Positions 8,881-17,704 are shown, counted from the first letter of the stretch. The stretch is 64,000 nt of DNA from Acidobacteriota bacterium (GCA_029781975.1 JAKOVQ010000017.1:256074-320073); one strand, 5' to 3'. Notes: generated from the sequence alone by a model not told the origin. Numbers and translations: made by a program.

Positions 8881-9862
8881 AGACGTTCCCGCGCCGGGCG
8901 AGGCGCGAGTCGATCATCTGCTGGATGGTCTGCCGGACGTTGTCCGCGAGCTCGTTGACGATCATCGGCCGCTCGGCCACCTCGGGCCCGAGGCCGAGGT
9001 CGATCGGCTTGCCGATGTCGATCCACCACTTCGTCGGGAGCGGGACGACGCCGAGCGGACCGAGCGCCGGGAACGTCGGCGTGATCGGGAAGTAGGGGAA
9101 GCCGAACGGGCGCCCGATGACATCGGGGCGGGCCAGGATGGGATGGACCTCCTCCGCGCCGACCACCGACACCGGGACGACGGGCGACCCGGTCCTCAGG
9201 GCGAGGCGGATGAACCCGCCGCGGCCGAACCGGGCGAGGCGGTAGCGGTCCCGGAAGTACTTGCCGACCCCCTTGACCCCCTCGGGGAAGACGCCGACCA
9301 GCTCGTCGCGCTGGAGGAGCCGCTCGCCGTTCTCGGGGCACGCGCGCACCCCTCCCATCTGGCGGAGCCAGGGCTGCAGGAACGGGAGCGTCGTGAACAT
9401 GTCGAGGATGAGCATCCGGGCCTGCCGGCGCGCCGGGTGGTCCGTCTGGATCCCCTGCTTCACCATCGCGCCGTCCCACGGCAGCGTCCCCGAGTGGTTG
9501 ATGACGAGGAGCGCGCGGCCGGAGTTCGGGACGTTCTCGACGCCGGTCAGCGTCACGCGCCACCAGACCCGGTAGAGGAAGTCGAGGAGGGGCTCGAAGA
9601 CGCGCGCCGCCGCCTCGTCGGCCCCGAAGTCGTCGAGGTCGAGCGACCGGTTCCGGTGCCGGAACATGTTCCAGATGTCGACCCAGGCCCTCGGCGAGGA
9701 GAGCTCCGGGTTGGCGGCGAGGAAGCGCCCCGCCTCCCCCAGGAGGTTCCGGAGGAGCCGGTGCTCGTCCGTCGGCTCCGGCATGAGGCTCGGGGTGAAG
9801 GGGGCGACGGCGCCCGCGGGGGCCGCCGGCGCGGGGGAGGCTTCGGGGTCGGGCCGGGTCAT
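8867..9862 (-). CDS. Lysophospholipid acyltransferase-like protein (PlsC superfamily)
   Basis: A 331-aa member of the glycerolipid acyltransferase superfamily, which moves acyl groups onto lysophospholipids or related alcohols. It shows an acceptor box LLVINHSGTLPWDG (His123, Asp130) and a second box GVFPEGVKGVGK (192-195 FPEG). The spacing between His and Asp is six residues rather than the textbook four, so this is a divergent branch. A proline- and alanine-rich N-terminal stretch of about 30 residues precedes the domain. Its ATG overlaps the stop of the SDR gene upstream (ATGA), so the two products are probably made together. Confidence 0.82.
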   Translation of the reverse strand: MTRPDPEASPAPAAPAGAVAPFTPSLMPEPTDEHRLLRNLLGEAGRFLAANPELSSPRAWVDIWNMFRHRNRSLDLDDFGADEAAARVFEPLLDFLYRVWWRVTLTGVENVPNSGRALLVINHSGTLPWDGAMVKQGIQTDHPARRQARMLILDMFTTLPFLQPWLRQMGGVRACPENGERLLQRDELVGVFPEGVKGVGKYFRDRYRLARFGRGGFIRLALRTGSPVVPVSVVGAEEVHPILARPDVIGRPFGFPYFPITPTFPALGPLGVVPLPTKWWIDIGKPIDLGLGPEVAERPMIVNELADNVRQTIQQMIDSRLARRGNVFTGE

Positions 9863-11061
9863 GACGCCACCTTCTCGAGCTTCGGGGGGGCGGCGGGAAT
9901 TCCCCCTCCGGGTCCGGCGGGAGTGTCGGGGGCGGGGCTCCGGTGCCTCCTCACGCGGCTCTCGAACCGGTACGCGGCCGTCCGGGCGATCTCCTCGAGG
10001 ACGCCGAAGTCGAGCGCGCGCCCCCGGCCCCGCTTGGCCCGCGCGACCTGGAGCACCGTCTCCAGCGTCGTGAAGCGCGGCGAGAAGCCGAGGACCCGCC
10101 GCGCCTTCTCGTTCTCCGCCACGCACGGGTAGCGGACGTAGTGAGCGTGGATCCCGGGGGCCGAGGCGAAGCCGGCCAGCCAGAGGAGCTCGGCGAGCCC
10201 GTAGGCCAGGCCGTGCGGGACCGGCAGCTCCGGCGTCCCGAAGAGGAGGTGGACGGAGGAGATCGGAAGGACGCCGTCCGGCGCGATGTTGAAGACTCCG
10301 TGCGCGTCCGGCTTGTCGAGGGTCCTGAGGAGGGCCTCCACCGCGTCGTCCGGGTGGAGGAACTGGACGAGCGGGTCGTAGCCCAGCATCGTCATCGCGA
10401 AGGCCCCCTCCAGGTACCGGAGCCTGTAGTCGCGCCGCTCGGGGGCGAGCATCGGGGCCAGGCGGAGGACGGCGGTCTTCGCGTCGGGGTGGCGGCGCGC
10501 GAAGTCGCGCGCGTGCCGCTCGGCCTCCACGAAGTCCCGGACGAAGCGGTCGCCCGGGTCGGGGCGCATCGGGTGGTCCTCGGTGAGGAAGGCCGGGTTG
10601 TCCCCCCGCGCGCCGTAGACGAGCGTCGTGGAGGTGACGATGAGGCGCTTGATCCGCGCCTCGCCGGCCGCTCCCAGGACGTGCAGGGCGCCGATGGAGT
10701 TCAGCTCGTGGGCGTACGTGGCGTCGCGGGTCGGGCTCCGGAGGGCCGCCATGTGGACGACCACGTCGGGCTTCTCCTCGCGGAGCAGCTTCCACACCGT
10801 CCCGTCCGCGTGCGGCAGGTTCAGGTCGAGGAACCGGTGGCGGACCTCGGGCGGCGTGTTGGCGGCGGGGGCGAGGTCGAGGACCAGGATGTCCCAGTCG
10901 CCCCGGGCGGCCAGGGCGCGGACGAAGCGGGCCCCGAGGTAGCCGCTCCCCCCCGTCACCGCCACCCTGGGACGTCCGGTCGAGGCCGAGAACCCGACGA
11001 CGTTCCCGTCCCTCCGCGCGCGCCGCCCGCGGGAGGCCGGCTTCTTCGCGGGTTCGTTCAT
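9859..11061 (-). CDS. NAD-dependent epimerase/dehydratase-like SDR protein
   Basis: A 400-aa extended SDR. The nucleotide-binding motif VTGGSGYLGARFV is clear, as are VVHMAALRSP and STTLVYG. Where most family members carry the catalytic YxxxK, this protein reads GDRFVRDFVEAERHA, with no tyrosine or lysine in the expected places. It may bind NAD(P) without classic catalysis, or use other residues. A basic N-terminal extension of about 30 residues precedes the fold. It is the middle gene of the phasin-like/SDR/acyltransferase unit: 11 nt after the phasin-like stop, and overlapping the acyltransferase start. Confidence 0.8.
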   Translation of the reverse strand: MNEPAKKPASRGRRARRDGNVVGFSASTGRPRVAVTGGSGYLGARFVRALAARGDWDILVLDLAPAANTPPEVRHRFLDLNLPHADGTVWKLLREEKPDVVVHMAALRSPTRDATYAHELNSIGALHVLGAAGEARIKRLIVTSTTLVYGARGDNPAFLTEDHPMRPDPGDRFVRDFVEAERHARDFARRHPDAKTAVLRLAPMLAPERRDYRLRYLEGAFAMTMLGYDPLVQFLHPDDAVEALLRTLDKPDAHGVFNIAPDGVLPISSVHLLFGTPELPVPHGLAYGLAELLWLAGFASAPGIHAHYVRYPCVAENEKARRVLGFSPRFTTLETVLQVARAKRGRGRALDFGVLEEIARTAAYRFESRVRRHRSPAPDTPAGPGGGIPAAPPKLEKVAS

Positions 11062-11072
11062 CTCCTCGCTCC

Positions 11073-11369
11073 TCAGCCGCGCCTGGCGGCCGTCCTCGGC
11101 TTCCGGGCCGCCGGCCGGGCGGGCGCCTTCATCGCCTCGAGCTCGGCCTCGAGCGCGGCGAGGCGGCTCTCGAGCTTGGCGATGTCCTTCCGCGTCGCGA
11201 CGTTCATCCGCTTCACGGCAGCCGCCACCTGCTTGTCGACCGCCTCCTTCGCGGCGACGCCCTTCTTCAGGACCTCGACGAACGCCTCGTTCGCCAGGAG
11301 ACGGTTCGTGATCTCGTTGAAGAAGTCCTCCCCACGGGACATCAGCTGCCGGATCAGCGGCTCGGCCAT
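11073..11369 (-). CDS. Small phasin-like helical protein
   Basis: A 98-aa predicted helical protein. The phrase VKRMNVATRKDIAKLESRLAALEAEL mirrors the C-terminal coiled coil of the phasin at 7007-7495. The end is basic (PAARKPRTAARRG). This ATG is chosen over upstream ones because an AAAGGAA ribosome site precedes it and the upstream extension is arginine-rich and unlike protein. It heads the SDR-acyltransferase unit. The product could sit on granules or membranes with the neighbouring lipid enzymes; the function is inferred from similarity and context. Confidence 0.7.
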   Translation of the reverse strand: MAEPLIRQLMSRGEDFFNEITNRLLANEAFVEVLKKGVAAKEAVDKQVAAAVKRMNVATRKDIAKLESRLAALEAELEAMKAPARPAARKPRTAARRG

Positions 11370-11476
11370 CGCTTCGTTCCTTTCTCGCCGGAGACGGGGC
11401 CGGCGACCTGAACGTCCGATTATGGCAGCCATCGGCGCGCCCGACGGCGCCCGCCCGGGGTGAGAATGCGGGCCGG

Positions 11477-13321
11477 ATGCCAGGCCCGTCCGCCTTCGCA
11501 CCTCTCGACCGGCTGCAGCTCGTCGTGGTCTCCGGCAAGGGGGGGGTCGGGAAGACGTCGGTGTCGGCCGCCCTCGCGGCGCGAGCCGCCGCCTCCGGAC
11601 GGCGCGTCCTCCTCGTCTCCACCGACGGCCGGGGCGACGCGGCCGCGCTCTTCGGGCAGCCGGACGGCGGGTACGAGGAGACTCCCCTCGAGCCCGGGCT
11701 CCGGGGACTGACCGCCGACTTCGACGCCCTCCTCGCCGACTTCGTCAACAGCGTCGTCCCGATGAGCGCCCTCGCCTCGGCGATCCTGGGGTCGTCGACG
11801 TTTCGCTACTTCACGCGGGCCACGCCCGGCCTGCCGGACCTCCTCCTGCTCGGCAAGGTCCGCGAGGTCCTCCGCCGCGGTCGCCCCACCGACCTGGTGG
11901 TCATCGACGCCCCGGCCATGGGCCACGCCCTCTCCCTCGTCGGCATCCCGAGGACCATCCTCCGGGTCGTCCCCGTCGGCCCTCTCCGCCAGCTCGCCCT
12001 CGACCTCGACAAGCTCCTCTCCGACCCGTCCCGCTCCGCCCTCGTCGTCGTGGCCGAGCCGGCCGAGCTCGCGGCGCGGGAGGCGGACGAGCTGGTCGAC
12101 GGCGCCCGCTCGGGCGGCGGCCTCGCCACCGCCCTCCTCGTCGTCAACCGGATCGGCCGGAGCGGCCGGGCCGAGACCCTTCCGAAGACCGCGCTCCCGA
12201 CGGTCAAGGTGCCCGAGATCCCCGACCCGCCGGCCGTGGGGAACGGGGCCTTCGCCCTGGACCGGGGCTTCTTCGCTCTCTTCCGCCGGGCGCTCGTCGA
12301 CGGCGAGCTCCCGCCGTCCCGACCGGCTTCGGTCCGGGGCGCGCCCCTCCCGCCCGGCGACCTTCGGTTCCGGGAGCTCGTCCAGGGGACGTCGCTCCTC
12401 GTCCTCACCGGGCCGGGAGGGGTCGGGAAGACCACGCTCTCCGCCGCCGCGGGGATCGCGGCCGCGCGCGCCGGGCGCCGGACGCTCGTCATCACCGTCG
12501 ACCCGGCCCGGCGGCTCGCCCAGGCGCTGGGGCTTTCGGGCGCTCTCGACCGGCCGGTCCCCGTCGACCTCCCCGGGGGCGCCACGCTCCACGTGATGCA
12601 GGTCGACCCGAAGGCGAGCTTCGAGCGCCTCCTGGCGCGGGTCGCACCTCCGGCGACGGTCCGTCGCATCCATGCCAACCGCCTCTACGCCGGCCTCGTC
12701 GACTCGCTCCCCGGCGTCGTCGAGTACATGGGGGTCGAGGCGCTCGCCGAGCACGCGAGCGACCCGGACACCGACCTCCTCGTCCTCGACACCGCGCCGG
12801 CGGCCCGCGGGCTCGACTTCCTCAAGGCCCCCGACCGGATGGTCGAGCTGCTGGAGAACGACGCCCTCAAGTGGTTCCTCCGGGGCGACTCCCTCCTGCA
12901 GCGCGCCATCTCGGGCTCGGCGCGCGGGGCGGCCTTCGTCCTGAAGTCGGCCGACCGGTTCCTGGGGTTCAGCTTCCTCCGGGACATGACCGACTTCTTC
13001 CACGCCTTCGACGGGCTCTACGACGGGTTCCGGAGCCGGAACCGGGAGATCGGCGCCCTTCTGCGGCGCGCCGACTACCTCGTCGTCTCCTCTCCGGACC
13101 GCTCGGCCCTGAGGACCGCCGCGGAGCTCGCGACCCTCCTTCCCGGCGTCTCCGGGAGGCTCGGCCTCGTCCTCAACCGGGTCCCTTCGGGAACGACGTC
13201 CGTCGCGCTCCCTCCCGTCCTGGCGGCGCTCCCCCGCCGGAACCTCGTCGAGGACGCCACTCCCGCCGACGCCCTCCCGCAGCTCCTGGCCGAGCGGCTC
13301 GCCGGCCCGGCCCGCTCCTGA
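11477..13321 (+). CDS. Two-domain ArsA/Get3-family ATPase
   Basis: A 614-aa protein with two fused ArsA/Get3-type P-loop ATPase halves. The first has the deviant Walker A SGKGGVGKTS (residues 19-28), the second TGPGGVGKTT (near 311-320). The second half has VDPARR, LDTAPAARGL and HVMQVDPKASFERL, typical of the family; the first half is more divergent. The family includes arsenite-pump motors and tail-anchored-protein targeting factors. No arsB, arsR or arsC gene is nearby, while phasin-like and lipid genes flank it, so a targeting or chaperone role fits better. It is divergent from the phasin-like gene and converges with hutH, 9 nt away. Confidence 0.88.
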   Translation: MPGPSAFAPLDRLQLVVVSGKGGVGKTSVSAALAARAAASGRRVLLVSTDGRGDAAALFGQPDGGYEETPLEPGLRGLTADFDALLADFVNSVVPMSALASAILGSSTFRYFTRATPGLPDLLLLGKVREVLRRGRPTDLVVIDAPAMGHALSLVGIPRTILRVVPVGPLRQLALDLDKLLSDPSRSALVVVAEPAELAAREADELVDGARSGGGLATALLVVNRIGRSGRAETLPKTALPTVKVPEIPDPPAVGNGAFALDRGFFALFRRALVDGELPPSRPASVRGAPLPPGDLRFRELVQGTSLLVLTGPGGVGKTTLSAAAGIAAARAGRRTLVITVDPARRLAQALGLSGALDRPVPVDLPGGATLHVMQVDPKASFERLLARVAPPATVRRIHANRLYAGLVDSLPGVVEYMGVEALAEHASDPDTDLLVLDTAPAARGLDFLKAPDRMVELLENDALKWFLRGDSLLQRAISGSARGAAFVLKSADRFLGFSFLRDMTDFFHAFDGLYDGFRSRNREIGALLRRADYLVVSSPDRSALRTAAELATLLPGVSGRLGLVLNRVPSGTTSVALPPVLAALPRRNLVEDATPADALPQLLAERLAGPARS

Positions 13322-13330
13322 CCGCGCGCC

Positions 13331-14860
13331 TCAGGCCAGGTCGGCCACCAGGTCGGCGATCCCCGAGACCAGGAGCTCGCGCGCCCGGGCCACGTCCGGC
13401 GCCGCGTAGCGGTCCGCGTCCCACGGCGGGACGACCGCGCGGAGCCGCCGGTGGAGCTCCTCGAGCCGCTCGCTCGAGCGGAGCGGCCGGCGCAGGTCGA
13501 GGGCCTGCGCCGCCGCCAGGAGCTCGATGGCCAGGACGTTCTCGAGGTTCGTCACGTTCCGCTCGAGCTTGCGCGCCGCGATCGGACCCATCGAGACGTG
13601 GTCCTCCTTGCCGGCCGACGTCGGGATCGAGTCGACCGACGCGGGGAACGAGTTCGCCTTCGACTCCGACACCAGGGCCGCCGCCGTGACGTGCAGCATC
13701 ATGAAGCCTGAGTTGAGCCCCCCCTCCCTCACGAGGAAGGCGGGAAGCTCCTCGGAGAGCGACGGGTTCACCAGCCGCTCCGTCCGCCTCTCGGAGATCG
13801 ACGCCAGGTCGGCGCACGCCGCCGTCAGCATGTCGAAGACCAGCGCCACCGGCGCCCCGTGGAAGTTGCCGCCCGAGATCAGCTCCCCCTCGCCGTCGCC
13901 CGTCACGAAGACCATCGGGTTGTCGGTGGCGGAGTTCATCTCGATCGTCACCACCTTGAGCGCGTGGGCCGCCGCGTCGCGGACCGTCCCGTGGACCTGC
14001 GGCGCACAGCGGAGCGCGTAGGCGTCCTGCACCAGGCCGCAGTGGCGGTGGCTCTCGCGGAGGGGCGAGCCCTGGAGGAGCATCCTCAGGTTCGCGGCGG
14101 ACGCGGCCTGCCCCGGGTGCGGGCGGGCCGCGTGGATCCGCGGGTCGAAGGCGACGTCGGTCCCCTTCAGGACGTCCGTCGTCATCCCGGCCACCAGGTC
14201 GACCGCCTTCGTCAGGTGGAGGAGCCGCGCCAGGGCCAGCGCGCCGACGGCCGTCATCAGCTGCGTCCCGTTGATCAGGGCGAGCCCTTCCTTCGCCTCG
14301 AACGTCGCGGGGGCGAGCTTCTCGGCCGCCAGCGCCTCGGCCGCGGTCGTCCGCTTCCCGTGGTACTCCACCTCCCCTTCGCCCATCAGCGCGCGCGCCA
14401 GGTGGGCGAGCGGCGCCAGGTCGCCGGAGGCCCCCACCGACCCCTGGGCCGGCACGGACGGGTGGATCCCGCGGCGGAGGAGCTTCAGGAGCAGCTCCAC
14501 CGTCTCCCGGCGGACGCCCGAGAACCCCTTCGCCAGGCAGTTCGCCCGGAGGACCATCAGCGCGCGGACCGTGGGCGTCGGCAGCGGCTCCCCGACGCCC
14601 GCCGCGTGGCTCTCCACGAGGTTGCGCTGCAGGAGCTGCAGCTTGTCCCTCGGGATGACGACGTCGGAGAACTTGCCGAACCCCGTCGTCACCCCGTAGA
14701 CGACGAGGTTCTCGGAGACGGCGCGGTCGATCAGGACCCGCGCGGCGTCGATCCGCCGGCGCGCCTCCGGCCCGAGGACGGCGTTGCGCCCCCGCTCGGC
14801 GACCGCGACCAGCTCCTTCAGCGTGAGGGTCTCTCCCGTGAGGACGATCGGCTCTGACAT
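13331..14860 (-). CDS. hutH: Histidine ammonia-lyase
   Basis: First step of histidine breakdown: removal of ammonia from histidine to give urocanate. The 509-aa length is standard. The Ala-Ser-Gly triad that cyclises into the MIO electrophile is in GSVGASGDLAPLAH (Ala144-Ser145-Gly146), and the YGVTTGFG motif lies at 55-62. Other family phrases are LVESHAAGVGEP and SATDNPMVF. It is divergent from purA with only 40 nt between the starts. Its substrate chain continues with hutU at 4506-6191. No hutI or hutG is in the window. Confidence 0.96.
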   Translation of the reverse strand: MSEPIVLTGETLTLKELVAVAERGRNAVLGPEARRRIDAARVLIDRAVSENLVVYGVTTGFGKFSDVVIPRDKLQLLQRNLVESHAAGVGEPLPTPTVRALMVLRANCLAKGFSGVRRETVELLLKLLRRGIHPSVPAQGSVGASGDLAPLAHLARALMGEGEVEYHGKRTTAAEALAAEKLAPATFEAKEGLALINGTQLMTAVGALALARLLHLTKAVDLVAGMTTDVLKGTDVAFDPRIHAARPHPGQAASAANLRMLLQGSPLRESHRHCGLVQDAYALRCAPQVHGTVRDAAAHALKVVTIEMNSATDNPMVFVTGDGEGELISGGNFHGAPVALVFDMLTAACADLASISERRTERLVNPSLSEELPAFLVREGGLNSGFMMLHVTAAALVSESKANSFPASVDSIPTSAGKEDHVSMGPIAARKLERNVTNLENVLAIELLAAAQALDLRRPLRSSERLEELHRRLRAVVPPWDADRYAAPDVARARELLVSGIADLVADLA

Positions 14861-14888
14861 GGAGCCCGGATTGTCCCATCTCCTCGGC

Positions 14889-14894
14889 TACAAT
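14889..14894 (+). promoter_or_regulatory. Candidate -10 box of purA
   Basis: TACAAT is followed by six bases and then the GTG start of purA, so the message may begin at the start codon. There is no Shine-Dalgarno. A recognisable -35 is lacking at 17 nt. Confidence 0.45.
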
Positions 14895-14900
14895 CGATGG

Positions 14901-16238
14901 GTGAATACGACCCGTGGCAACGCCGTCGTCGTGATCGGTGGCCAGTGGGGAGACGAGGGGAAGGGGAAGGTCGTCGACCTCATCGGCCCCTCCTTCGACC
15001 TCGTCGCCCGCTACCAGGGCGGCCACAACGCCGGCCACACCGTCCGCTTCGGCGACAAGCACTTCGCCCTCCGCCTCGTCCCGTCCGGCATCTGCCGTCC
15101 CGGGATCCTCAACGTCATCGGGAACGGCCTCGTCGTCGACCCGCGCGCCCTCCTGGCCGAGATCGCCGACCTCCGCAAGGAAGGCGTGGCGGTGGGAGAC
15201 AACCTGAAGCTCTCCGACCGCGCCCACGTCATCCTCCCGACGCACGCCCTCCTCGACGGCGCGCGGGAGAAGGCGCTCGCGGGCGCCAACATCGGCACCA
15301 CCTCGCGCGGCATCGGGCCCGCGTACGAGACGAAGGCGAACCGGACGGGGATCCGCGTCGTCGACCTCGTGGACCCCGACCGGTTCGTCGCCCTCGCCCG
15401 CCCGCTCCTGACGCACCACCTGGCCGTCCTGACGCACTTCTACGGCCTGACGGGCCCCTCGGTCGACGACACCATCGCCGAGTACCTCGCGTGCGCGCGC
15501 CAGCTCGCCCCCTTCGTGGCGGACACGCGTGCCCTCCTCCAGCAGCGCCTCGCCGCCGGCGCGCGCCTCCTCTGCGAGGGGGCGCAGGGCGTCATGCTCG
15601 ACGTCGACCACGGCACCTACCCCTTCGTCACGTCGTCCTCCTGCGGCCCGGGCGGCGCCTGCACCGGCCTCGGCATCCCGCCGTCGGCCCTCCGCTGCGT
15701 CGTCGCCGTCATGAAGGCGTACACGACCCGCGTCGGCTCCGGCCCCTTCCCCACCGAGCTCCACGACGAGACCGGCGAGAGGATCCGGACGCGCGGCAAC
15801 GAGTTCGGCACCGTCACCGGCCGCTCCCGCCGCGTCGGCTGGTTCGACGCCGTCGTCGCGCGGACCACGGTGGCCCTCTCCGGCCTCGACGCCGTCGTCC
15901 TCACCAAGCTCGACGTCCTCGACGAAGAGGACGAGATCCGGATCGCCGTCGCCTACGAGGTGGACGGGCAGACCGTCACCGAGATCCCCGCCCGCTCCGA
16001 CCGCTACGAGAGGGCGAAGCCCGTCTACCGCTCCTTCCCCGGCTGGAAGAGCATCACCGCGGGCATCGACTCCTTCGACGCCCTCCCCCCCCGCGCCCGC
16101 GGCTACCTCGCCGCGCTGGAGGAGATCATCGGCGCCAGGGTCGCCCTCCTCTCCACGGGGCCCCGCCGCGAGGAGACCATCGTCCTCCCGGGAACCCCCC
16201 TGGACGAGTGGCTCAAGCTGGCGGCGCCGGCGGCCTGA
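14901..16238 (+). CDS. purA: Adenylosuccinate synthetase
   Basis: Committed step from IMP to AMP: GTP-dependent joining of IMP and aspartate. The 445-aa length is normal. Signatures are GGQWGDEGKGKVVD near the start, GGHNAGHTV, the IMP-binding stretch GTTSRGIGPAYETK and NEFGTVTGRSRR near the C-terminal third. The GTG at 14901 is chosen because family proteins begin about 10 residues before GGQWGDEG. An upstream ATG would overlap the divergent hutH start and add an unlike peptide. Tail phrases (PRREETIVL) are also typical. Confidence 0.97.
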   Translation: MNTTRGNAVVVIGGQWGDEGKGKVVDLIGPSFDLVARYQGGHNAGHTVRFGDKHFALRLVPSGICRPGILNVIGNGLVVDPRALLAEIADLRKEGVAVGDNLKLSDRAHVILPTHALLDGAREKALAGANIGTTSRGIGPAYETKANRTGIRVVDLVDPDRFVALARPLLTHHLAVLTHFYGLTGPSVDDTIAEYLACARQLAPFVADTRALLQQRLAAGARLLCEGAQGVMLDVDHGTYPFVTSSSCGPGGACTGLGIPPSALRCVVAVMKAYTTRVGSGPFPTELHDETGERIRTRGNEFGTVTGRSRRVGWFDAVVARTTVALSGLDAVVLTKLDVLDEEDEIRIAVAYEVDGQTVTEIPARSDRYERAKPVYRSFPGWKSITAGIDSFDALPPRARGYLAALEEIIGARVALLSTGPRREETIVLPGTPLDEWLKLAAPAA

Positions 16239-16290
16239 CGGGTCGGGAGAGGGGATGGCGGCGCGGTTTCCTCCCTCCCCTGCCGTCCGC

Positions 16291-16296
16291 TAGACT
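16291..16296 (+). promoter_or_regulatory. Candidate -10 box of tRNA-Lys
   Basis: TAGACT lies 11 nt before the first base of the tRNA. It is the same hexamer that precedes several protein genes in this window, which supports TAGACT as a working -10 sequence in this genome. Confidence 0.5.
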
Positions 16297-16307
16297 GGCG
16301 ACCTGGC

Positions 16308-16383
16308 GGGCCGTTAGCTCAGCGGTTAGAGCATCTGCCTTTTAAGCAGGGGGTCCTGGGTTCGAGACCCAGACGGCCCACCA
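16308..16383 (+). tRNA. tRNA-Lys (anticodon TTT)
   Basis: The acceptor stem GGGCCGT (16308-16314) pairs with ACGGCCC (16373-16379). The D arm contains TTAGCTCAGCGGTTAGAGC. The anticodon loop CTTTTAA carries TTT. The T arm has GGGTTCGAGACCC. The CCA end is encoded (16381-16383). No variable-loop expansion. The gene stands alone, and the PAS-protein stop codon lies on the other strand only 2 nt beyond it. Confidence 0.97.
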
Positions 16384-16384
16384 G

Positions 16385-17578
16385 TTACCCCCCTCGCACC
16401 TTCGAGCTCGCTCCGTGCCGGTCCAACGGGGCGACGCCCGGGTCCTCCGTCACCTCCTGGAAGACGACCACGATTCCGCGGACCTTCCCGTCCGGGCCGC
16501 GGTCGGGCGTGTAGAGGCCCCGTCCCCGGCGCCGGCCTTCCGCCCCGGGCGGGAGCACCGACTCGAAGGTGACCGGCTCTCCGGCGAGCGCCCGCTCGAG
16601 GAGCGGTTTCAGCTTTACCCATCCCGGCTCGCCGACCACCTCCCGGACCGTCCGGCCCGGGAAGGAGTCGACGGGCTTCCCGAACCACCCGGCGTAGCTC
16701 GAGTTCACCCGCAGGTAGCGGCATTCCGCGTCGAGGTGCGCGACGGGCACCGGGAGGGACTCCAGGTGCGAGCGCCTCTTCAGGTCCCGAAAGAAGGCGA
16801 AGAACCGGCCTCCTCCGACCGGCGACCAGGACGTCGTCACCTCGGCGGACCAGACGAGCCCGCCCTTCGTCCGGTGCTCGGTCTCGAAGAGGTCGCTCCC
16901 GGTCCGCTTGAGCCGCTCCATGTGGCGTGCCGTGTCCTCCGGAGTCTCGCGGGCCTCGAGGTCGGAGATCCGCATCGAGAGGAGCTCGTCCATCGGGTAG
17001 CCCGAGAGGCGCACGTAGGTTTCGTTGGCCTCGAGGACGCGGCCCTCGGAGTCGAGGACGAGGACGCCGTCCGCGGAGGTCTCGACGACCGCCCGGTAGC
17101 GCTCCTCCCTCTCCCGAAGCCCCTGCTCGGCGCGCTTGCGCTCGGAGACGTCCCGGAAGACCGCGGCGAAGCACCCTTCCTCGGGGCAGTGGGCCGAGAT
17201 CGCGAGCCACCGCCCGAGACGCTCGACATAGGTCTCGTACTTCCCCGGCTCGCCCGTCCGAGCCACCCGTCCGTAGAACTCGAAGAGGTCGGGACTGGTC
17301 TCCCGGATGCCCGGGACGAGCTCGGAGACGCGCTTTCCGATCGGGTCCTTCAGGCCGGTCAGCCGCTCCCACGCGGGGTTCACGAGGAGGTAGACGTAGT
17401 CGACGGCGGTCTCGCCTTCGAAGACCACCCGGCAGTAGAGGAACCCCTCCTCCATGTTCGCCAGGAGCGACGGACCTTCCCGGAAGGCCCGGGCCAGCTG
17501 CTCGGAGGCGGTCATCGAGCGGGGTCGGGCGCCCGACCCGGCCGGGCCTGGGCCCGTCGCCTTCCGGACAGGGTCCAT
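16385..17578 (-). CDS. Multi-PAS sensory protein without output domain
   Basis: A 397-aa soluble protein with about three PAS modules: near residues 30-150 (YVYLLVNPAWERLTGL), 160-275 (ADGVLVLDSEGRVLEANETYVRLSGYP) and 280-385 (AHLDAECRYLRVNSSYAGWFGKP). The ends of the first and last modules read FRDVSERKRAE and FQEVTED, typical PAC ends. No kinase, GGDEF, EAL or DNA-binding domain follows, so it must signal through a partner or has lost its output. The ATG at 17578 has a GGGGAAAGG ribosome site; an internal ATG at 17515 is an alternative. Confidence 0.75.
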   Translation of the reverse strand: MDPVRKATGPGPAGSGARPRSMTASEQLARAFREGPSLLANMEEGFLYCRVVFEGETAVDYVYLLVNPAWERLTGLKDPIGKRVSELVPGIRETSPDLFEFYGRVARTGEPGKYETYVERLGRWLAISAHCPEEGCFAAVFRDVSERKRAEQGLREREERYRAVVETSADGVLVLDSEGRVLEANETYVRLSGYPMDELLSMRISDLEARETPEDTARHMERLKRTGSDLFETEHRTKGGLVWSAEVTTSWSPVGGGRFFAFFRDLKRRSHLESLPVPVAHLDAECRYLRVNSSYAGWFGKPVDSFPGRTVREVVGEPGWVKLKPLLERALAGEPVTFESVLPPGAEGRRRGRGLYTPDRGPDGKVRGIVVVFQEVTEDPGVAPLDRHGASSKVRGG

Positions 17579-17704
17579 CGCGCTGCCTTTCCCCTGGAGC
17601 GTCTCTCTCGAGGATAGCGTCCCCGCGGCCCGGTGGCCACGGGAGACGGCGCTCCTTCGGCCTCCGCTCGGGAAGACCGGGCAGGGCGGTCCGGCGACGC
17701 CGTC

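Noticed and set aside
6297-13321. A full PHA synthesis operon
   Set aside because: No phaC, phaA or phaB gene is present. Only the regulator and phasin-like genes support it.
11477-13321. An arsenic-resistance operon around the ArsA-like ATPase
   Set aside because: No arsB, arsC, arsD or arsR is nearby and the neighbours are lipid- and granule-type genes.
16308-16383. tRNA-Lys as attachment site of the defence island
   Set aside because: It lies 10 kb from the left edge of the island. No integrase and no repeated tRNA end were seen.
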